Shown in pieces: positions 13,133-21,278 of a DNA stretch of 45,877 bases (position 1 is its first letter; every line of letters starts with the position of its first letter). A program made the position numbers and the translations under genes. Origin of the DNA: SIAJ01 sp036266155 (GTDB taxonomy: Bacteria; Planctomycetota; Planctomycetia; Gemmatales; Gemmataceae); contig DATANR010000058.1 of the NCBI GenBank assembly GCA_036266155.1, forward strand, positions 1 through 45,877. The letters run 5' to 3'. The notes beneath the pieces are model-generated. The model had not been told where the DNA came from and made no database searches. It worked only from the letters and a program-made list of their open reading frames with translations.

Positions 13133-13447
13133 ATGACGCGTTCCGAATTTGTTCAGTTATGCAAAGCTGAAAAGGAATCACTGATTGCCCAATACATGGG
13201 ACCGGGATCGACAACAGCCGTGGCTGCGAAAATTGCAGTTCTTCGACCCACTCCGGAGCAGCTTCCCCTGGTACGTGAGATAATTGACGGTGTATTGACA
13301 GACGTTTTCTACACTTTGCTCTTGGCTCTTGATGGATGCGCCTCGCTCGGCGGAAGACAAATCAATTACCGACTTATGGATGAAGAAGGTAATCTCCTCA
13401 CAGGATCCGGCGAAATCGAGCCCGCAGCTTTCGACGCGTTTCAGTAA
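13133..13447 (+). CDS. small conserved-looking protein of unknown function
   Basis: 104 aa, no signal or membrane segment. The helix-rich N-terminus (SEFVQLCKAEKESLIAQYMG) is followed by VREIIDGVLTDVFYTLLLAL, then a short strand-rich end, INYRLMDEEGNLLTGSGEI. Base composition is visibly more AT-rich than its neighbours (many AAA, GAA and TTC/TTT codons), which could mean recent acquisition. Protein-like codon use and amphipathic pattern make it credible. I do not recognise the family with confidence; size and shape recall small immunity-type proteins, but no toxin gene lies beside it. Confidence 0.65.
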   Translation: MTRSEFVQLCKAEKESLIAQYMGPGSTTAVAAKIAVLRPTPEQLPLVREIIDGVLTDVFYTLLLALDGCASLGGRQINYRLMDEEGNLLTGSGEIEPAAFDAFQ

Positions 13448-13465
13448 GTGAAAGCGCCCAGGTCG

Positions 13466-14089
13466 TCACGGCATCAAGTCCGCGACCGCCACCACGGCCC
13501 CCGGAGCTGCGAGCGGCGAAGCACTCTGCCCGATCGCCAGCGTCGTCACTGTGGCGTACCCATATCCAAACCTCTGCCCCGCATCCACCACAGGATCACG
13601 CATCACCACCAGTTGCCGATGGACCAAATCCACGACCCAATAGTCCGCGATCGCGGCGGCGGCATTGAGGCTTGACTTGTCGCCGGTGTCGTAGGGCAGC
13701 GACGAGTCGCTCACTTCGACCACGAGCACTGCGGATTTCGGATGATTGCGGGCATAATCCCGGATCGAACCGGACACCACGGCGATATCCGGCACAGGGT
13801 CACTCATTTGATTGAGAGGCAACGGCTTCTCGGCCCGGACCACGTAGCCGGTGGCAAAAATCGTTCGGAGGATTTCTTCCACGAGCCCTTCGGCCGTCGC
13901 GTGCGGAGGATTGGCGAGAGGCATTTCAAGGATCTCTCCGTCAATCAGCATGACGTGTCGTTGATCGAACTCTCCTCGATCGCCCATCTCGTAAAATTCG
14001 GCAACATTGCACCGCAAGGACTGGGGGTTACGAACGCTGAATGGCGTCGAGACCGGGTAGATCGGCGGCGGTAGAATGGCGGTCGACAT
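13466..14089 (-). CDS. Uma2 family (DUF820) protein, putative nuclease fold
   Basis: 207 aa. The family pattern is present: EFDQRHVMLIDGEILEMPLA near 39-58, HATAEGLVEEILRTIF, then PVPDIAVVSG near 117 and AVLVVEVSDSSLPYDTGDKS near 134, with IADYWVVDLVHRQL near 165. The Asp of PDIAVV and the Glu/Asp of VVEVSDSS match the PD-(D/E)XK-like active site expected for Uma2. The enzyme activity has not been shown for most members. A divergent paralogue lies at 17048. Planctomycetes and cyanobacteria carry many copies. It is convergent with the small gene at 13133, with an 18-nt gap. Confidence 0.9.
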   Translation of the reverse strand: MSTAILPPPIYPVSTPFSVRNPQSLRCNVAEFYEMGDRGEFDQRHVMLIDGEILEMPLANPPHATAEGLVEEILRTIFATGYVVRAEKPLPLNQMSDPVPDIAVVSGSIRDYARNHPKSAVLVVEVSDSSLPYDTGDKSSLNAAAAIADYWVVDLVHRQLVVMRDPVVDAGQRFGYGYATVTTLAIGQSASPLAAPGAVVAVADLMP

Positions 14090-14128
14090 GGAAGCACCTC
14101 GGGGATGATTTTACCAAATCATCGCATC

Positions 14129-14809
14129 TCACAGCAACCGTATCCTCGTCACCGCAATCCGCCCGCTGAAGCAGACCTCCACATCCGCGCCGGGCTTGCG
14201 TTGCCGGCCGTGATAGTCGCCGTCGTAGTAGTGCGTTCCTTCCTCGTGCCGATAGCTCAACGGCAATGGGTGCGGATCGAGGGGGCATTCCACCACGTCC
14301 GGATCGGGGTCGGTCGGCATCAGGTGCGGCATGTTCACGCTCCAGAACGCGCCCGCTTCGATCGGCCGGTGCATCAGATTAGCCAGGACCATGGCCGTCC
14401 AGCGTGAGACGCGCTCCCAGTCGTATTCGAGGTGCTTCTTCTTGTAATGCGAGAACGCGATGCCGGGCCAGCCGTGCAGGACTGCCTCACGGACGGCGGC
14501 GACGGTGCCGGAATAATAGACATCCGCTCCAAGGTTGCCGCCATGGTTGATACCAGAGAGAACCCACGTCGCATCCGGCACGATCCGAAGCAAACCGAGC
14601 CGCGTGCAATCCGCCGGCGTGCCGTGGATGGCGAAGCGATCCACACCACGGTCTTCTACGCGGACGGTGGCATTGACCGTATGACTACATCCCGATTGCG
14701 GTCCGGCGGGCGCCACTAATACCGGGTGGCCGAATTGTTGTGCGGCGGCGAGCAGTGCTTGCAATCCGTCGGCGTCGATGCCGTCGTCGTTCGTGAGAAG
14801 CAGCTTCAT
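14129..14809 (-). CDS. surE: 5'/3'-nucleotidase SurE
   Basis: 226 aa, cytoplasmic. It opens MKLLLTNDDGIDADGL with the metal ligands Asp8 and Asp9. Ser39 in PAGPQSGCSH and Asn88 in SGINHGGNLGADVYYSGTV complete the SurE metal site. IHGTPADCTRLGL near 61 and the AVREAVLHGWPGIAFS helix are also typical. SurE hydrolyses nucleoside monophosphates and related phosphate esters. The length is slightly below the usual 250 aa. It has no Shine-Dalgarno sequence, and a possible -10 box ends 6 nt before the ATG, so the transcript may be leaderless. Downstream on the same strand is Uma2 (39-nt gap). Confidence 0.95.
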   Translation of the reverse strand: MKLLLTNDDGIDADGLQALLAAAQQFGHPVLVAPAGPQSGCSHTVNATVRVEDRGVDRFAIHGTPADCTRLGLLRIVPDATWVLSGINHGGNLGADVYYSGTVAAVREAVLHGWPGIAFSHYKKKHLEYDWERVSRWTAMVLANLMHRPIEAGAFWSVNMPHLMPTDPDPDVVECPLDPHPLPLSYRHEEGTHYYDGDYHGRQRKPGADVEVCFSGRIAVTRIRLL

Positions 14810-14815
14810 TCAGAT

Positions 14816-14840
14816 ATTTTAGTCGACCATTCGAACGGTC
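14816..14840 (-). promoter_or_regulatory. possible -10 box and operator-like palindrome before surE
   Basis: On the minus strand TAAAAT (14816-14821) lies 6 nt before the surE ATG. Directly upstream is the near-palindrome GACCGTTCGAATGGTC (14825-14840). There is no convincing -35 box. Confidence 0.25.
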
Positions 14841-14850
14841 GGCGCCAGCG

Positions 14851-15492
14851 TCACCACTCCCCGGGCCGTCTTGGCCGCAAGGCTTCGAGCACCGGTTCTT
14901 CGACGAGTGGCGGGAACGGCCGGCCGACACGTGCATAGCCGGACCGAGCGCTCTTGAGCGACCGAGCCGGAATCTGCGCCTCGACCGCGGCGAGCAAGTT
15001 GTTCAACCCCGCGACGAAGGAATGCACACGAATTCGATCGCCGTCTTCGCTTTCAAACTCGAACCAGGCATTGACCAAACTAAAGGACATGGACTGCAGG
15101 TCGGTCCAGGCGATCGTTCGACTGCCGCGCCACGGCGATCGGCATTCCAAACCATTCGCGGTCACGAGCAGATAATAACGTCCGGCTTCCCAAACGAACG
15201 GCAAGGTCACAAGCGCGAAAACGAGGTAGATGCACACAAAATAGGGAATTTCACTCTTCTGCGGCGGATACAAGAACAACAGCGCAGTCAATCCCATGGG
15301 CAGGCCCAGTGCGGCAAGCAATGTCACCCAACGGAAAAGTGAATTGTGACGAAACAGCAAGTCACCGCGGCCCGGCAGCGGTCGTGGGCGACCTTGGCGG
15401 GCCAATGCGGCGACAAGCAGCGCGAGCGCCATGAGGCACCCGGTCATCAGCACGAACACTAGCGGTGAGACCGGCCGATACATGGTGGTCAA
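14851..15492 (-). CDS. membrane protein with two or more TM segments, PH-like C-terminal domain
   Basis: 213 aa if TTG 15492 is used; ATG at 15483 (MYRPVSPLVFVLM) is an alternative, 5 nt after the upstream stop. Hydrophobic segments fall near residues 8-30 (LVFVLMTGCLMALALLVAAL), 54-74 (WVTLLAALGLPMGLTALLFL) and 84-100 (FVCIYLVFALVTLPFVW). The rest (YYLLVTANGLECRSPWRGSR through SFSLVNAWFEFES) looks like a small PH-type beta domain. The specific family is not recognised. The TTG overlaps the DedA stop, so the pair is likely one operon with coupled translation. Confidence 0.7.
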   Translation of the reverse strand: MTTMYRPVSPLVFVLMTGCLMALALLVAALARQGRPRPLPGRGDLLFRHNSLFRWVTLLAALGLPMGLTALLFLYPPQKSEIPYFVCIYLVFALVTLPFVWEAGRYYLLVTANGLECRSPWRGSRTIAWTDLQSMSFSLVNAWFEFESEDGDRIRVHSFVAGLNNLLAAVEAQIPARSLKSARSGYARVGRPFPPLVEEPVLEALRPRRPGEW

Positions 15493-16226
15493 ACTACGGA
15501 AACGACTTCCTTAGACTGGCCATTCAGTTTTCTCTTCGCCAACCAGCCGCGTAAGCCCGTTACGAGCACGGGACTCACCGACAGAAAGACCACGAGCAGA
15601 ATCACTTTCTCGACATGCTTGGCTGTTTCGAACTCTTCGCCGAACACGCCCTTGAGCGGCTGGTCGAGCACCGGCGTCAGTATGTACCCGATCCCCAACA
15701 TGCTGCCGACCCACAAGATGGCGCCGACGACCGTAAACGCGACGAAGCGTCGCCGGCTCATCTTGCCGATGCCGGCGACCACAGGCGCAAACGTTCGGAT
15801 GATCGGAACGAACTGTGCGAGGATGATCGTCTTGCCGCCATGCTTTTCGTAAAAGGCCTGGGCTTGAAGCAGGTACGACTTGCGGAAGAAGAACGATTCG
15901 TCGCGTGTGAAGAGCCGCGGGCCGGCCTTGGCGCCGATCGTGTACCCCATGTTGTTCCCGAGGATGGCCGCGCACGCAAGCACAAGGAATAGCCAGTGCA
16001 GCGGCCAATTCGCGGTCCAGGCCACGATGCCTACCGTCACGAGCAAGGAGTCGCCAGGCAGCAGAAACCCGACGAGCAGCCCGGTCTCGGTGAACACGAT
16101 GATGGAAAGCGCGATGAACGCGGCCGTTGTGATCTCCGGCTGCTTGAGCACGCCCATCAGCCCGGGCATGTCCCAGTGCAAAATTCGGCCGAACACTTCC
16201 TGAAGCTGGTCGAACAAACGCCCCAT
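15489..16226 (-). CDS. DedA family (VTT domain) membrane protein
   Basis: 245 aa, polytopic inner-membrane protein. Family landmarks are FTETGLLVGFLLPGDSLLVT near 45-64, AAILGNNMGYTIGAKAGPRL near 86-105, FYEKHGGKTIILAQFVPIIR near 127-146 and TFAPVVAGIGKMSRRRFVAF. The Glu in FTETG and the Arg in VPIIRTFAP are conserved positions in the DedA superfamily. Members are linked to membrane homeostasis and, in several bacteria, to recycling of the undecaprenyl-phosphate lipid carrier. The start has GAGAGG five bases upstream. The 3' end overlaps the next membrane-protein gene. Confidence 0.94.
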   Translation of the reverse strand: MGRLFDQLQEVFGRILHWDMPGLMGVLKQPEITTAAFIALSIIVFTETGLLVGFLLPGDSLLVTVGIVAWTANWPLHWLFLVLACAAILGNNMGYTIGAKAGPRLFTRDESFFFRKSYLLQAQAFYEKHGGKTIILAQFVPIIRTFAPVVAGIGKMSRRRFVAFTVVGAILWVGSMLGIGYILTPVLDQPLKGVFGEEFETAKHVEKVILLVVFLSVSPVLVTGLRGWLAKRKLNGQSKEVVSVV

Positions 16227-16380
16227 GCGAACCTCTCAAACGGTGCGGTCAATGCCGGCAGGGTACTCTACTTCATCGAACGGCGTGAAGGCCAATCACT
16301 GTTGTCCATGCGTCGGATGTGCGACACAGTCTTCGTCTTTCAAATGGTGTGCAGACTATCCATGTGCCAACAAGTTTCAA

Positions 16381-16413
16381 AGATGGCCAAATAGATACCG
16401 GGGTTGGCCATCT
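16381..16413. repeat. 10-bp inverted repeat in the 16227-16518 spacer
   Basis: AGATGGCCAA (16381-16390) pairs perfectly with TTGGCCATCT (16404-16413) around a 13-nt loop. On the minus strand it lies about 105 nt beyond the stop of the TIGR03067-like gene and is followed by only three T residues. It may be a weak terminator or an operator for the dedA gene. The rest of the 292-nt spacer is relatively AT-rich and shows no coding frame or RNA gene. Confidence 0.4.
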
Positions 16414-16518
16414 TAGGACGAGAAAACTGCATTATCTCTTTATTTGGTAATGGCTTGGGTCAATAATCTGAACTCTCAATTGTGGTGCCAGAACCCACCA
16501 AAATCCGGTTTCACAATC

Positions 16519-16974
16519 TCAACCCTTGGCCTTTTTCATCACGATCAAGAAGTGCTTGTTTTCCTTGGTCGACGTGAACTCCTTGGGTCGCTCGGACTTG
16601 TCGGCACGGTCGGCCCAGCACAGTGTCACGGCGTCTTTCTCGATCTTCACGATCCCCAATATCGGTTTGCCTGCCTCGGGACCGTCCTTCGGCGTCATGT
16701 CGATCGCGGTCGGCTTCTGGCTCGCATCGATCACGAGGGTTGCTTGCTTGTCCTCGCCCTTGTCGCCCTTCTTGAATCGAACAGTGAGCCTCTCGCCTTT
16801 GATCGTGAAGGAAACGGACTTCAAGAATTCGTCTGGGGCTGCTTCACCCTCTTTCGTCATCGTGACGGGCGTGTAGGAACCTTCGAGGTCCTTCAGGACC
16901 TTTTTCGAAGCATCGTCGGCGGTCGCGACGTTGGCGATCAGCAACAAGGCAACGACGAATGGGACGCGCTTCAT
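16519..16974 (-). CDS. exported TIGR03067-like planctomycete protein
   Basis: 151 aa from ATG 16974; the frame is open further upstream but is not protein-like there. The signal peptide is MKRVPFVVALLLIANVATA. The mature part starts KKVLKDLEGSYTPVTMTKEG and continues with SVSFTIKGERLTVRF and KPTAIDMTPKDGPEAGK, matching the short lipocalin-like TIGR03067 domain found almost only in planctomycetes. The function is unknown. The start has only a weak ribosome binding site. It is read in the same direction as the Uma2 gene upstream, with a 73-nt gap. The family assignment is by pattern recognition. Confidence 0.75.
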   Translation of the reverse strand: MKRVPFVVALLLIANVATADDASKKVLKDLEGSYTPVTMTKEGEAAPDEFLKSVSFTIKGERLTVRFKKGDKGEDKQATLVIDASQKPTAIDMTPKDGPEAGKPILGIVKIEKDAVTLCWADRADKSERPKEFTSTKENKHFLIVMKKAKG

Positions 16975-17047
16975 GCTCGACTCCGGATGCGAGTGGTGAG
17001 CGGGCGAGTGATTTAGGATACGGAAGCTCAGCGAATGCGAGATGTTC

Positions 17048-17755
17048 TCAAGCGGTTCGCCGCGCCTCAAGCTCGGCGACGAAGCGAGTGTGCTCTGGAG
17101 ATTGGAGGCCGAGTTGAACGGTAGCGAGAAGGGCTTTGGCATCGTGGCGCAAAGCTGCCGTGCGATCAAGCCACAAGCCGGGGAACACGTCACTGCGAAC
17201 GATACCGGCGGCGTCTGGCAACAACGGGACAAAAGCGCCATCGCGAAGTACAAACCAATCAATTGCTTCGTCATGCGTTCGCCAGACGAGATACTCGCGC
17301 ACTCCACACCGCGCATAGGCGCGGAACTTCGGCCCCAAATCGCGGCTCACGCTGCTGCCGGCGACCTCGATGATGAGATCCGGAGCTTCCTCGAGATAAT
17401 CGTCGGCACTGATTCGCACCTGCCCGCCATATTCGGGACGAATGATCAAAACGCTGTCCGGCTGTGGTTCGTTCGTGAGATCTAAACGCACCGTCGCGTT
17501 AGCCGCCCCATCGACGCCGGGCGTGTGGGCAACGTAGAAGCCGCTCCATCCAATCAGGCGCGAGGCTGGATATCCGTGCGCGTTGAAACCCCGGGGTGAA
17601 GCAAAGTGCACGACTCCTTCGATGAGTTCCACTCGGATGTGCTTCGGCATCGCATGGTAGCGGCGCTCGAACTCATCGCGCGAAAGCACCTGCCCTTCTT
17701 CCAGCAGTGGAATTTGGGACTTCCAGACATCACTCATCGTCGTAGCTGTGCCCAT
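17048..17755 (-). CDS. Uma2 family (DUF820) protein, second copy
   Basis: 235 aa from ATG 17755, which has GGAGAAGG three bases upstream (TTG 17758 is also in frame). The Uma2 pattern is VELIEGVVHFASPRGFNAHG near 42-61, PQPDSVLIIRPEYGG near 97, then APDLIIEVAGSSVSRDLGPK near 122, with RAYARCGVREYLVWRTHDEA. The motif residues are the Asp of QPDSVLII and the Glu of LIIEVAGSS. A longer N-terminal part and a C-terminal tail (LWLDRTAALRHDAKALLATV) set it apart from the copy at 13466. A nuclease-like fold is known for the family; its role is unproven. Confidence 0.92.
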   Translation of the reverse strand: MGTATTMSDVWKSQIPLLEEGQVLSRDEFERRYHAMPKHIRVELIEGVVHFASPRGFNAHGYPASRLIGWSGFYVAHTPGVDGAANATVRLDLTNEPQPDSVLIIRPEYGGQVRISADDYLEEAPDLIIEVAGSSVSRDLGPKFRAYARCGVREYLVWRTHDEAIDWFVLRDGAFVPLLPDAAGIVRSDVFPGLWLDRTAALRHDAKALLATVQLGLQSPEHTRFVAELEARRTA

Positions 17756-17782
17756 CAACCTTCTCCAAAGCTACTGTCTAAC

Positions 17783-18796
17783 TTACAGCAGCCCTGCCGT
17801 CTCCTCGTATCCGAACATCCGGTTAAAGTTCTGCACGGCCACGCCGCTCGCCCCGCGGATCAGGTTGTCCTCGGTGGCGAGCACCACGATCTTGCCGCGT
17901 GTCACGATCACGTGCACATCGAGGAAGTTTGTGTGCGCCGTGTCTTTCGATCCGGGCATCGTGTCGCGGACGCGGACGAACTTGGACTTGGCGTAATACT
18001 CACGATACAGCGTCAACAATTCCGCCGCCGTGGCCGGCTTCGTCGGCGTCGCGTAGATGGTTGAAAAGATGCCGCGATCCATCGGCACGAGATGCGGCGC
18101 AAAGAGAACTTCGACTGCCTCGCCGGCCACGTCGCCGAGGGCCTGCTCGATCTCCGGCGTGTGGCGATGTTTGCCGACGTTGTAAGCGGAAACGCTCTCG
18201 TTGCACTCCGGAAAGTGATACGGCAGCTTCGGCGTCCGACCGGCTCCGGAGACACCGCTGCAACTGTTGACGATGATGCCCTTCAATTCGATCAGCCGAT
18301 TGGCGACCAACGGGGCCAGGCCGATGATCGCGGTCTGCGGATAACAGCCGGGGTTGGCAACCAAATCGGCTTTCGCAATCTGATCGCCGTACAACTCGGG
18401 CAGCCCGTAGACAGCTCGCGGCAGATTCACAAGATCGTGCGGCGGTTCACCGTAATAGGCCTGGAAGGCCTTCGGGTCGCGCAGTCGATAGTCCGCACTT
18501 AAGTCGACAACGCGGATACCGCGTTCGAGCAACGGCTTCACGCTCGCCGCGCTCACGCCGTGCGGCAAGCAGCCGAACGCACATTGCACGCGGCGCTGTT
18601 TCAACGCGTCGGCATCCAGCGGCTCGCAGCCCAGATCGATGCGGCCGAGCAACGACGGGTGTAGTTCGGCGACCGTCGGCGTGCCTTCCTGCCGCGAGGT
18701 CACCGCCTCGATCTTGACGTGCGGATGCCGCAAGAGAATCTTGATCAACTCGGCGGCCGTGTAACCTGATCCGCCGAGGATTGCGACTTTGGTCAT
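17783..18796 (-). CDS. argC: N-acetyl-gamma-glutamyl-phosphate reductase
   Basis: 337 aa. ArgC reduces N-acetylglutamyl phosphate with NADPH in arginine synthesis, in the cytoplasm. The Rossmann motif ILGGSGYTAAEL is at residues 6-17, the catalytic Cys151 is in VANPGCYPQTA, and SCSGVSGAGRTP and HRHTPEIEQAL (His near 210) are typical. The length is normal. No other arginine gene is adjacent. The ATG has no Shine-Dalgarno sequence; the upstream 100 nt are an inverted repeat (18801-18898) starting 5 nt before the start codon, so the leader is repeat-derived. Confidence 0.97.
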   Translation of the reverse strand: MTKVAILGGSGYTAAELIKILLRHPHVKIEAVTSRQEGTPTVAELHPSLLGRIDLGCEPLDADALKQRRVQCAFGCLPHGVSAASVKPLLERGIRVVDLSADYRLRDPKAFQAYYGEPPHDLVNLPRAVYGLPELYGDQIAKADLVANPGCYPQTAIIGLAPLVANRLIELKGIIVNSCSGVSGAGRTPKLPYHFPECNESVSAYNVGKHRHTPEIEQALGDVAGEAVEVLFAPHLVPMDRGIFSTIYATPTKPATAAELLTLYREYYAKSKFVRVRDTMPGSKDTAHTNFLDVHVIVTRGKIVVLATEDNLIRGASGVAVQNFNRMFGYEETAGLL

Positions 18797-18800
18797 GGAG

Positions 18801-18898
18801 TAGTTGTTAGTTGCCAGTTATTAGTTGTCAGCATATCTGGTTGGCAGCTGTGTTGGCCCGTCTAGAACTGACAACTAACAACTGACAACTGACAACTA
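18801..18898. repeat. TAGTTGTTAGTTG-type imperfect inverted repeat between argC and the amidase gene
   Basis: The left arm (18801-18831, TAGTTGTTAGTTGCCAGTTA and on) is the imperfect complement of the right arm (18868-18898), built of ACAACTAACAACTGACAACT units. It spans the whole divergent spacer between argC and the amidase gene. A shorter relative, GGTAGTTGTCAG, lies at 27737-27748 with CCAACTAC nearby. Confidence 0.7.
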
Positions 18899-18901
18899 CC
18901 T

Positions 18902-20221
18902 ATGCACACCATCGCGTCGGCCGCCGCCGCAATCCGTCAAGGGGAAATCACTCCCGTCGAACTGCTCGACAAGTGCCTTGCCCGCATCGACAAATTGGAG
19001 CCGCGCATTCGAGCGTGGGTTCTTGTCGACAGGGAGCGTGCTCGGGCCGATGCGGTTCGCTTGGCCGACGAAATGAAACGCGGCATCGACCGCGGGCCGC
19101 TGCACGGCATCCCAATCGGTGTGAAGGACCTTTACGACGTCTTTGATTGGCCGACTGCTGCGGGCTCGAAGCGCTGGGCGAATAGTCACGCCCGGCAAGA
19201 TTGTCCCGCCATTGCCCGATTGCGTCAGGCGGGCGCCGTCTTGATGGGCAAGACGGTCACGGTCGCCTACGCGGCCTTCGATCCGCCGCCGACCAGGAAT
19301 CCGTGGAACGCGGAGCGCACGCCGGGTGGTTCCAGCAGTGGCTCTGCGGCCGCGGTTGCCAGTGACATGTGCCTCGCGGCACTCGGCACGCAGACGGGCG
19401 GGTCAATCACGCGGCCAGCTTCGTATTGCGGCGTTTATGGGCTCAAGCCAACGTATGGCAGCGTTAGTCTGGAAGGCGTCGTCCCCTTCGCGTCGTCATT
19501 CGATCATGGCGGCATGATTGCTGGTAGCGTTGCCGATTTAGCTCTGGCGATCCAGCCCATCGCGGGCACCAATGATCCTGGAACAGGGCCCATCGATTGC
19601 AGCACCAGAATTGGCAAAGCATTTCCGACAATCCTGGGCCTGCCTGGTGGCATCTTTGACATCAAGGCCGAGCCGAAGATGGCGAGTGCTTTCTCGAACC
19701 TGGTCGACCGATTGCAAACGAAAGGCTGGACGATCGAGCCTGCGCCTTTGCCGCCTGCGGTTGCCGACATCCCCCGGAACCACCGACTCATCATGTCGGT
19801 CGAGTCGCTCGCTGTTCACGGCGAACGCTGGCAGCGCTATCCGGACGATTACCCGCCGATGCTGTCAGGCTTATTTCGCGAAGGAATGACGTTCGCTGCC
19901 ACGGACTACGAAGCAGCCCGACGCCACCTTCGCGACCTGCGCAAAGAGATGGCCGCTAACTTCCCGTCGCGCATCGCCGCGTACCTGGCCCCCGCCACTC
20001 AGGAGCCGCCGCCGGATCCATCGACGACGGGCCCAAACCTCTTCCAGGCCCCATGGAGCTACATGGGTCTGCCGACCGTGTCGTTGCCGTTCGCATGGAC
20101 AAATGATGGGCTGCCGCTTTGCATTCAGGTCGCCGGCCCGGCGTGGGGCGAAGCGAACTTGCTTGCGGCCGCGGCCGAGTTGGAAGCGGATATTGGGTTT
20201 GAGAAGCGCACCGTAGAATGA
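18902..20221 (+). CDS. amidase signature family protein
   Basis: 439 aa, cytoplasmic. The Ser-cisSer-Lys triad is visible: Lys75 in PIGVKDLYDV, Ser144 in PGGSSSGSAAAV and the nucleophile Ser168 in GTQTGGSITRPAS. The 24-residue spacing of the two serines equals that in GatA. The C-terminal part (WSYMGLPTVSLPFAWTNDGL and LCIQVAGPAWGE) is also typical. It could be a general amide hydrolase rather than GatA: it is shorter than GatA and has no gatC or gatB neighbour. The start codon lies three nt after the inverted repeat. The WD40 gene follows after 33 nt and is probably co-transcribed. Confidence 0.93.
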   Translation: MHTIASAAAAIRQGEITPVELLDKCLARIDKLEPRIRAWVLVDRERARADAVRLADEMKRGIDRGPLHGIPIGVKDLYDVFDWPTAAGSKRWANSHARQDCPAIARLRQAGAVLMGKTVTVAYAAFDPPPTRNPWNAERTPGGSSSGSAAAVASDMCLAALGTQTGGSITRPASYCGVYGLKPTYGSVSLEGVVPFASSFDHGGMIAGSVADLALAIQPIAGTNDPGTGPIDCSTRIGKAFPTILGLPGGIFDIKAEPKMASAFSNLVDRLQTKGWTIEPAPLPPAVADIPRNHRLIMSVESLAVHGERWQRYPDDYPPMLSGLFREGMTFAATDYEAARRHLRDLRKEMAANFPSRIAAYLAPATQEPPPDPSTTGPNLFQAPWSYMGLPTVSLPFAWTNDGLPLCIQVAGPAWGEANLLAAAAELEADIGFEKRTVE

Positions 20222-20254
20222 TTGGCGAAGAGTGACTGTCGGAAGGAACCGAGG

Positions 20255-21142
20255 ATGTTGACGCTTGAAGGACCCGCTGGCCCCGTCTTTGCGCTCGCGT
20301 TTTCGCCCGACGGCGAAACGCTGGCGAGCGGCGGCGCGGCCGAGCAAGTCCATCTCTGGCGGCCGCCGATGGATGCCGGCGTCCTGAACGCTCAAGAGGG
20401 CGGCATCCAGGCACTCGCGTTCTCGCCCGATGGGCGGTATCTCGCATCGGGTGGCATCGATCGCAAAGTCCAGGTCTGGGACGTGCGGGATAATCGCCTG
20501 CTAACGGTGACGGCGCCACAACTCCATTCGATCAGCGCCATCGCTTTCGTCGGGCCAGGCCGGGTGATTTTCGGCATCGGTGAACGCACTGCCCCAGTCA
20601 CGAGACCATCCACGCTGTTCTTGATCGATCTGCCGCATGGCAAAGCCCGGCCAACGTCGTTTGGCAGTTCGCACGGCATTCGCGCGCTTGCCGCTTTGCC
20701 GGATCGCCGGCTCGCTGCTTGGGCGACAGACAACAAACTGCTGCGCGTTCAAGACATTAACCGGCCGGCGAGCAAACCTGTCGTCTTGCGCCACGATTGC
20801 CGGTCCATCGCCATGTCGAACGACGGGCGTTGTCTCGCCATTACGTCGGACTGGGAAATGCTGATCTTCAACCTCGAGCGCTGGGGCGAAGACCGAGGCA
20901 CCACGCTTGGCCGGCACCAGGGCGTGGTTGGCACGCTCGCTTTCGGGCCAGACGGGCGAACGCTTTACGCAGGCGACTGGAAGAACACCGTCCGCGTCTG
21001 GGACGTCGATCGCGGCACCGAGCGGGCGAGCTTCACCTGGCCGATCGGCACGCGCGTGAACGCGATCGCCGTATCGCCCGACGGCCTCCGCGCCGCCGCG
21101 GCCGGCGACTCCGGCGCCATCGTTGTTTGGGATTTGGATTGA
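20255..21142 (+). CDS. WD40 repeat beta-propeller protein
   Basis: 295 aa from ATG 20255, which has GGAAGGA upstream; the in-frame TTG at 20222 is less likely. WD-type blades are seen as VFALAFSPDGETLASGG...VHLWRPP, IQALAFSPDGRYLASGG...VQVWDVRD, two degenerate blades in the middle, VGTLAFGPDGRTLYAGD...VRVWDVDR, and VNAIAVSPDGLRAAAAGDSG with VVWDLD at the end. About six to seven blades make one propeller, with no enzymatic domain attached. WD40 domains act as protein-binding platforms; the partner is unknown. It is probably in one operon with the amidase gene. Confidence 0.9.
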   Translation: MLTLEGPAGPVFALAFSPDGETLASGGAAEQVHLWRPPMDAGVLNAQEGGIQALAFSPDGRYLASGGIDRKVQVWDVRDNRLLTVTAPQLHSISAIAFVGPGRVIFGIGERTAPVTRPSTLFLIDLPHGKARPTSFGSSHGIRALAALPDRRLAAWATDNKLLRVQDINRPASKPVVLRHDCRSIAMSNDGRCLAITSDWEMLIFNLERWGEDRGTTLGRHQGVVGTLAFGPDGRTLYAGDWKNTVRVWDVDRGTERASFTWPIGTRVNAIAVSPDGLRAAAAGDSGAIVVWDLD

Positions 21143-21181
21143 GAAAACAATTCAACCACGGCCGCGCCGCAACTACAACCA

Positions 21182-21278
21182 AGCCACGGATGAAACACGG
21201 ATCGAACACGGATTCAAAGCAGTAAAGCTCGATTGTCTTTCAGTCTTATCCGTGTTTCATCGGTGTGCATCCGTGGCT
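21182..21278. repeat. AGCCACGGATG inverted repeat between the WD40 and MFS genes
   Basis: AGCCACGGATGAAACACGGA at 21182 pairs with ATCCGTGTTTCATCGG and GCATCCGTGGCT at 21248-21278. The arms are imperfect, with ACACGGAT units repeated. The element fills the convergent spacer, and its last base is the start of the MFS stop codon complement (21278-21280). 'Ccacggatgaacacggat' repeats are common dispersed elements in planctomycetes. Confidence 0.65.
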
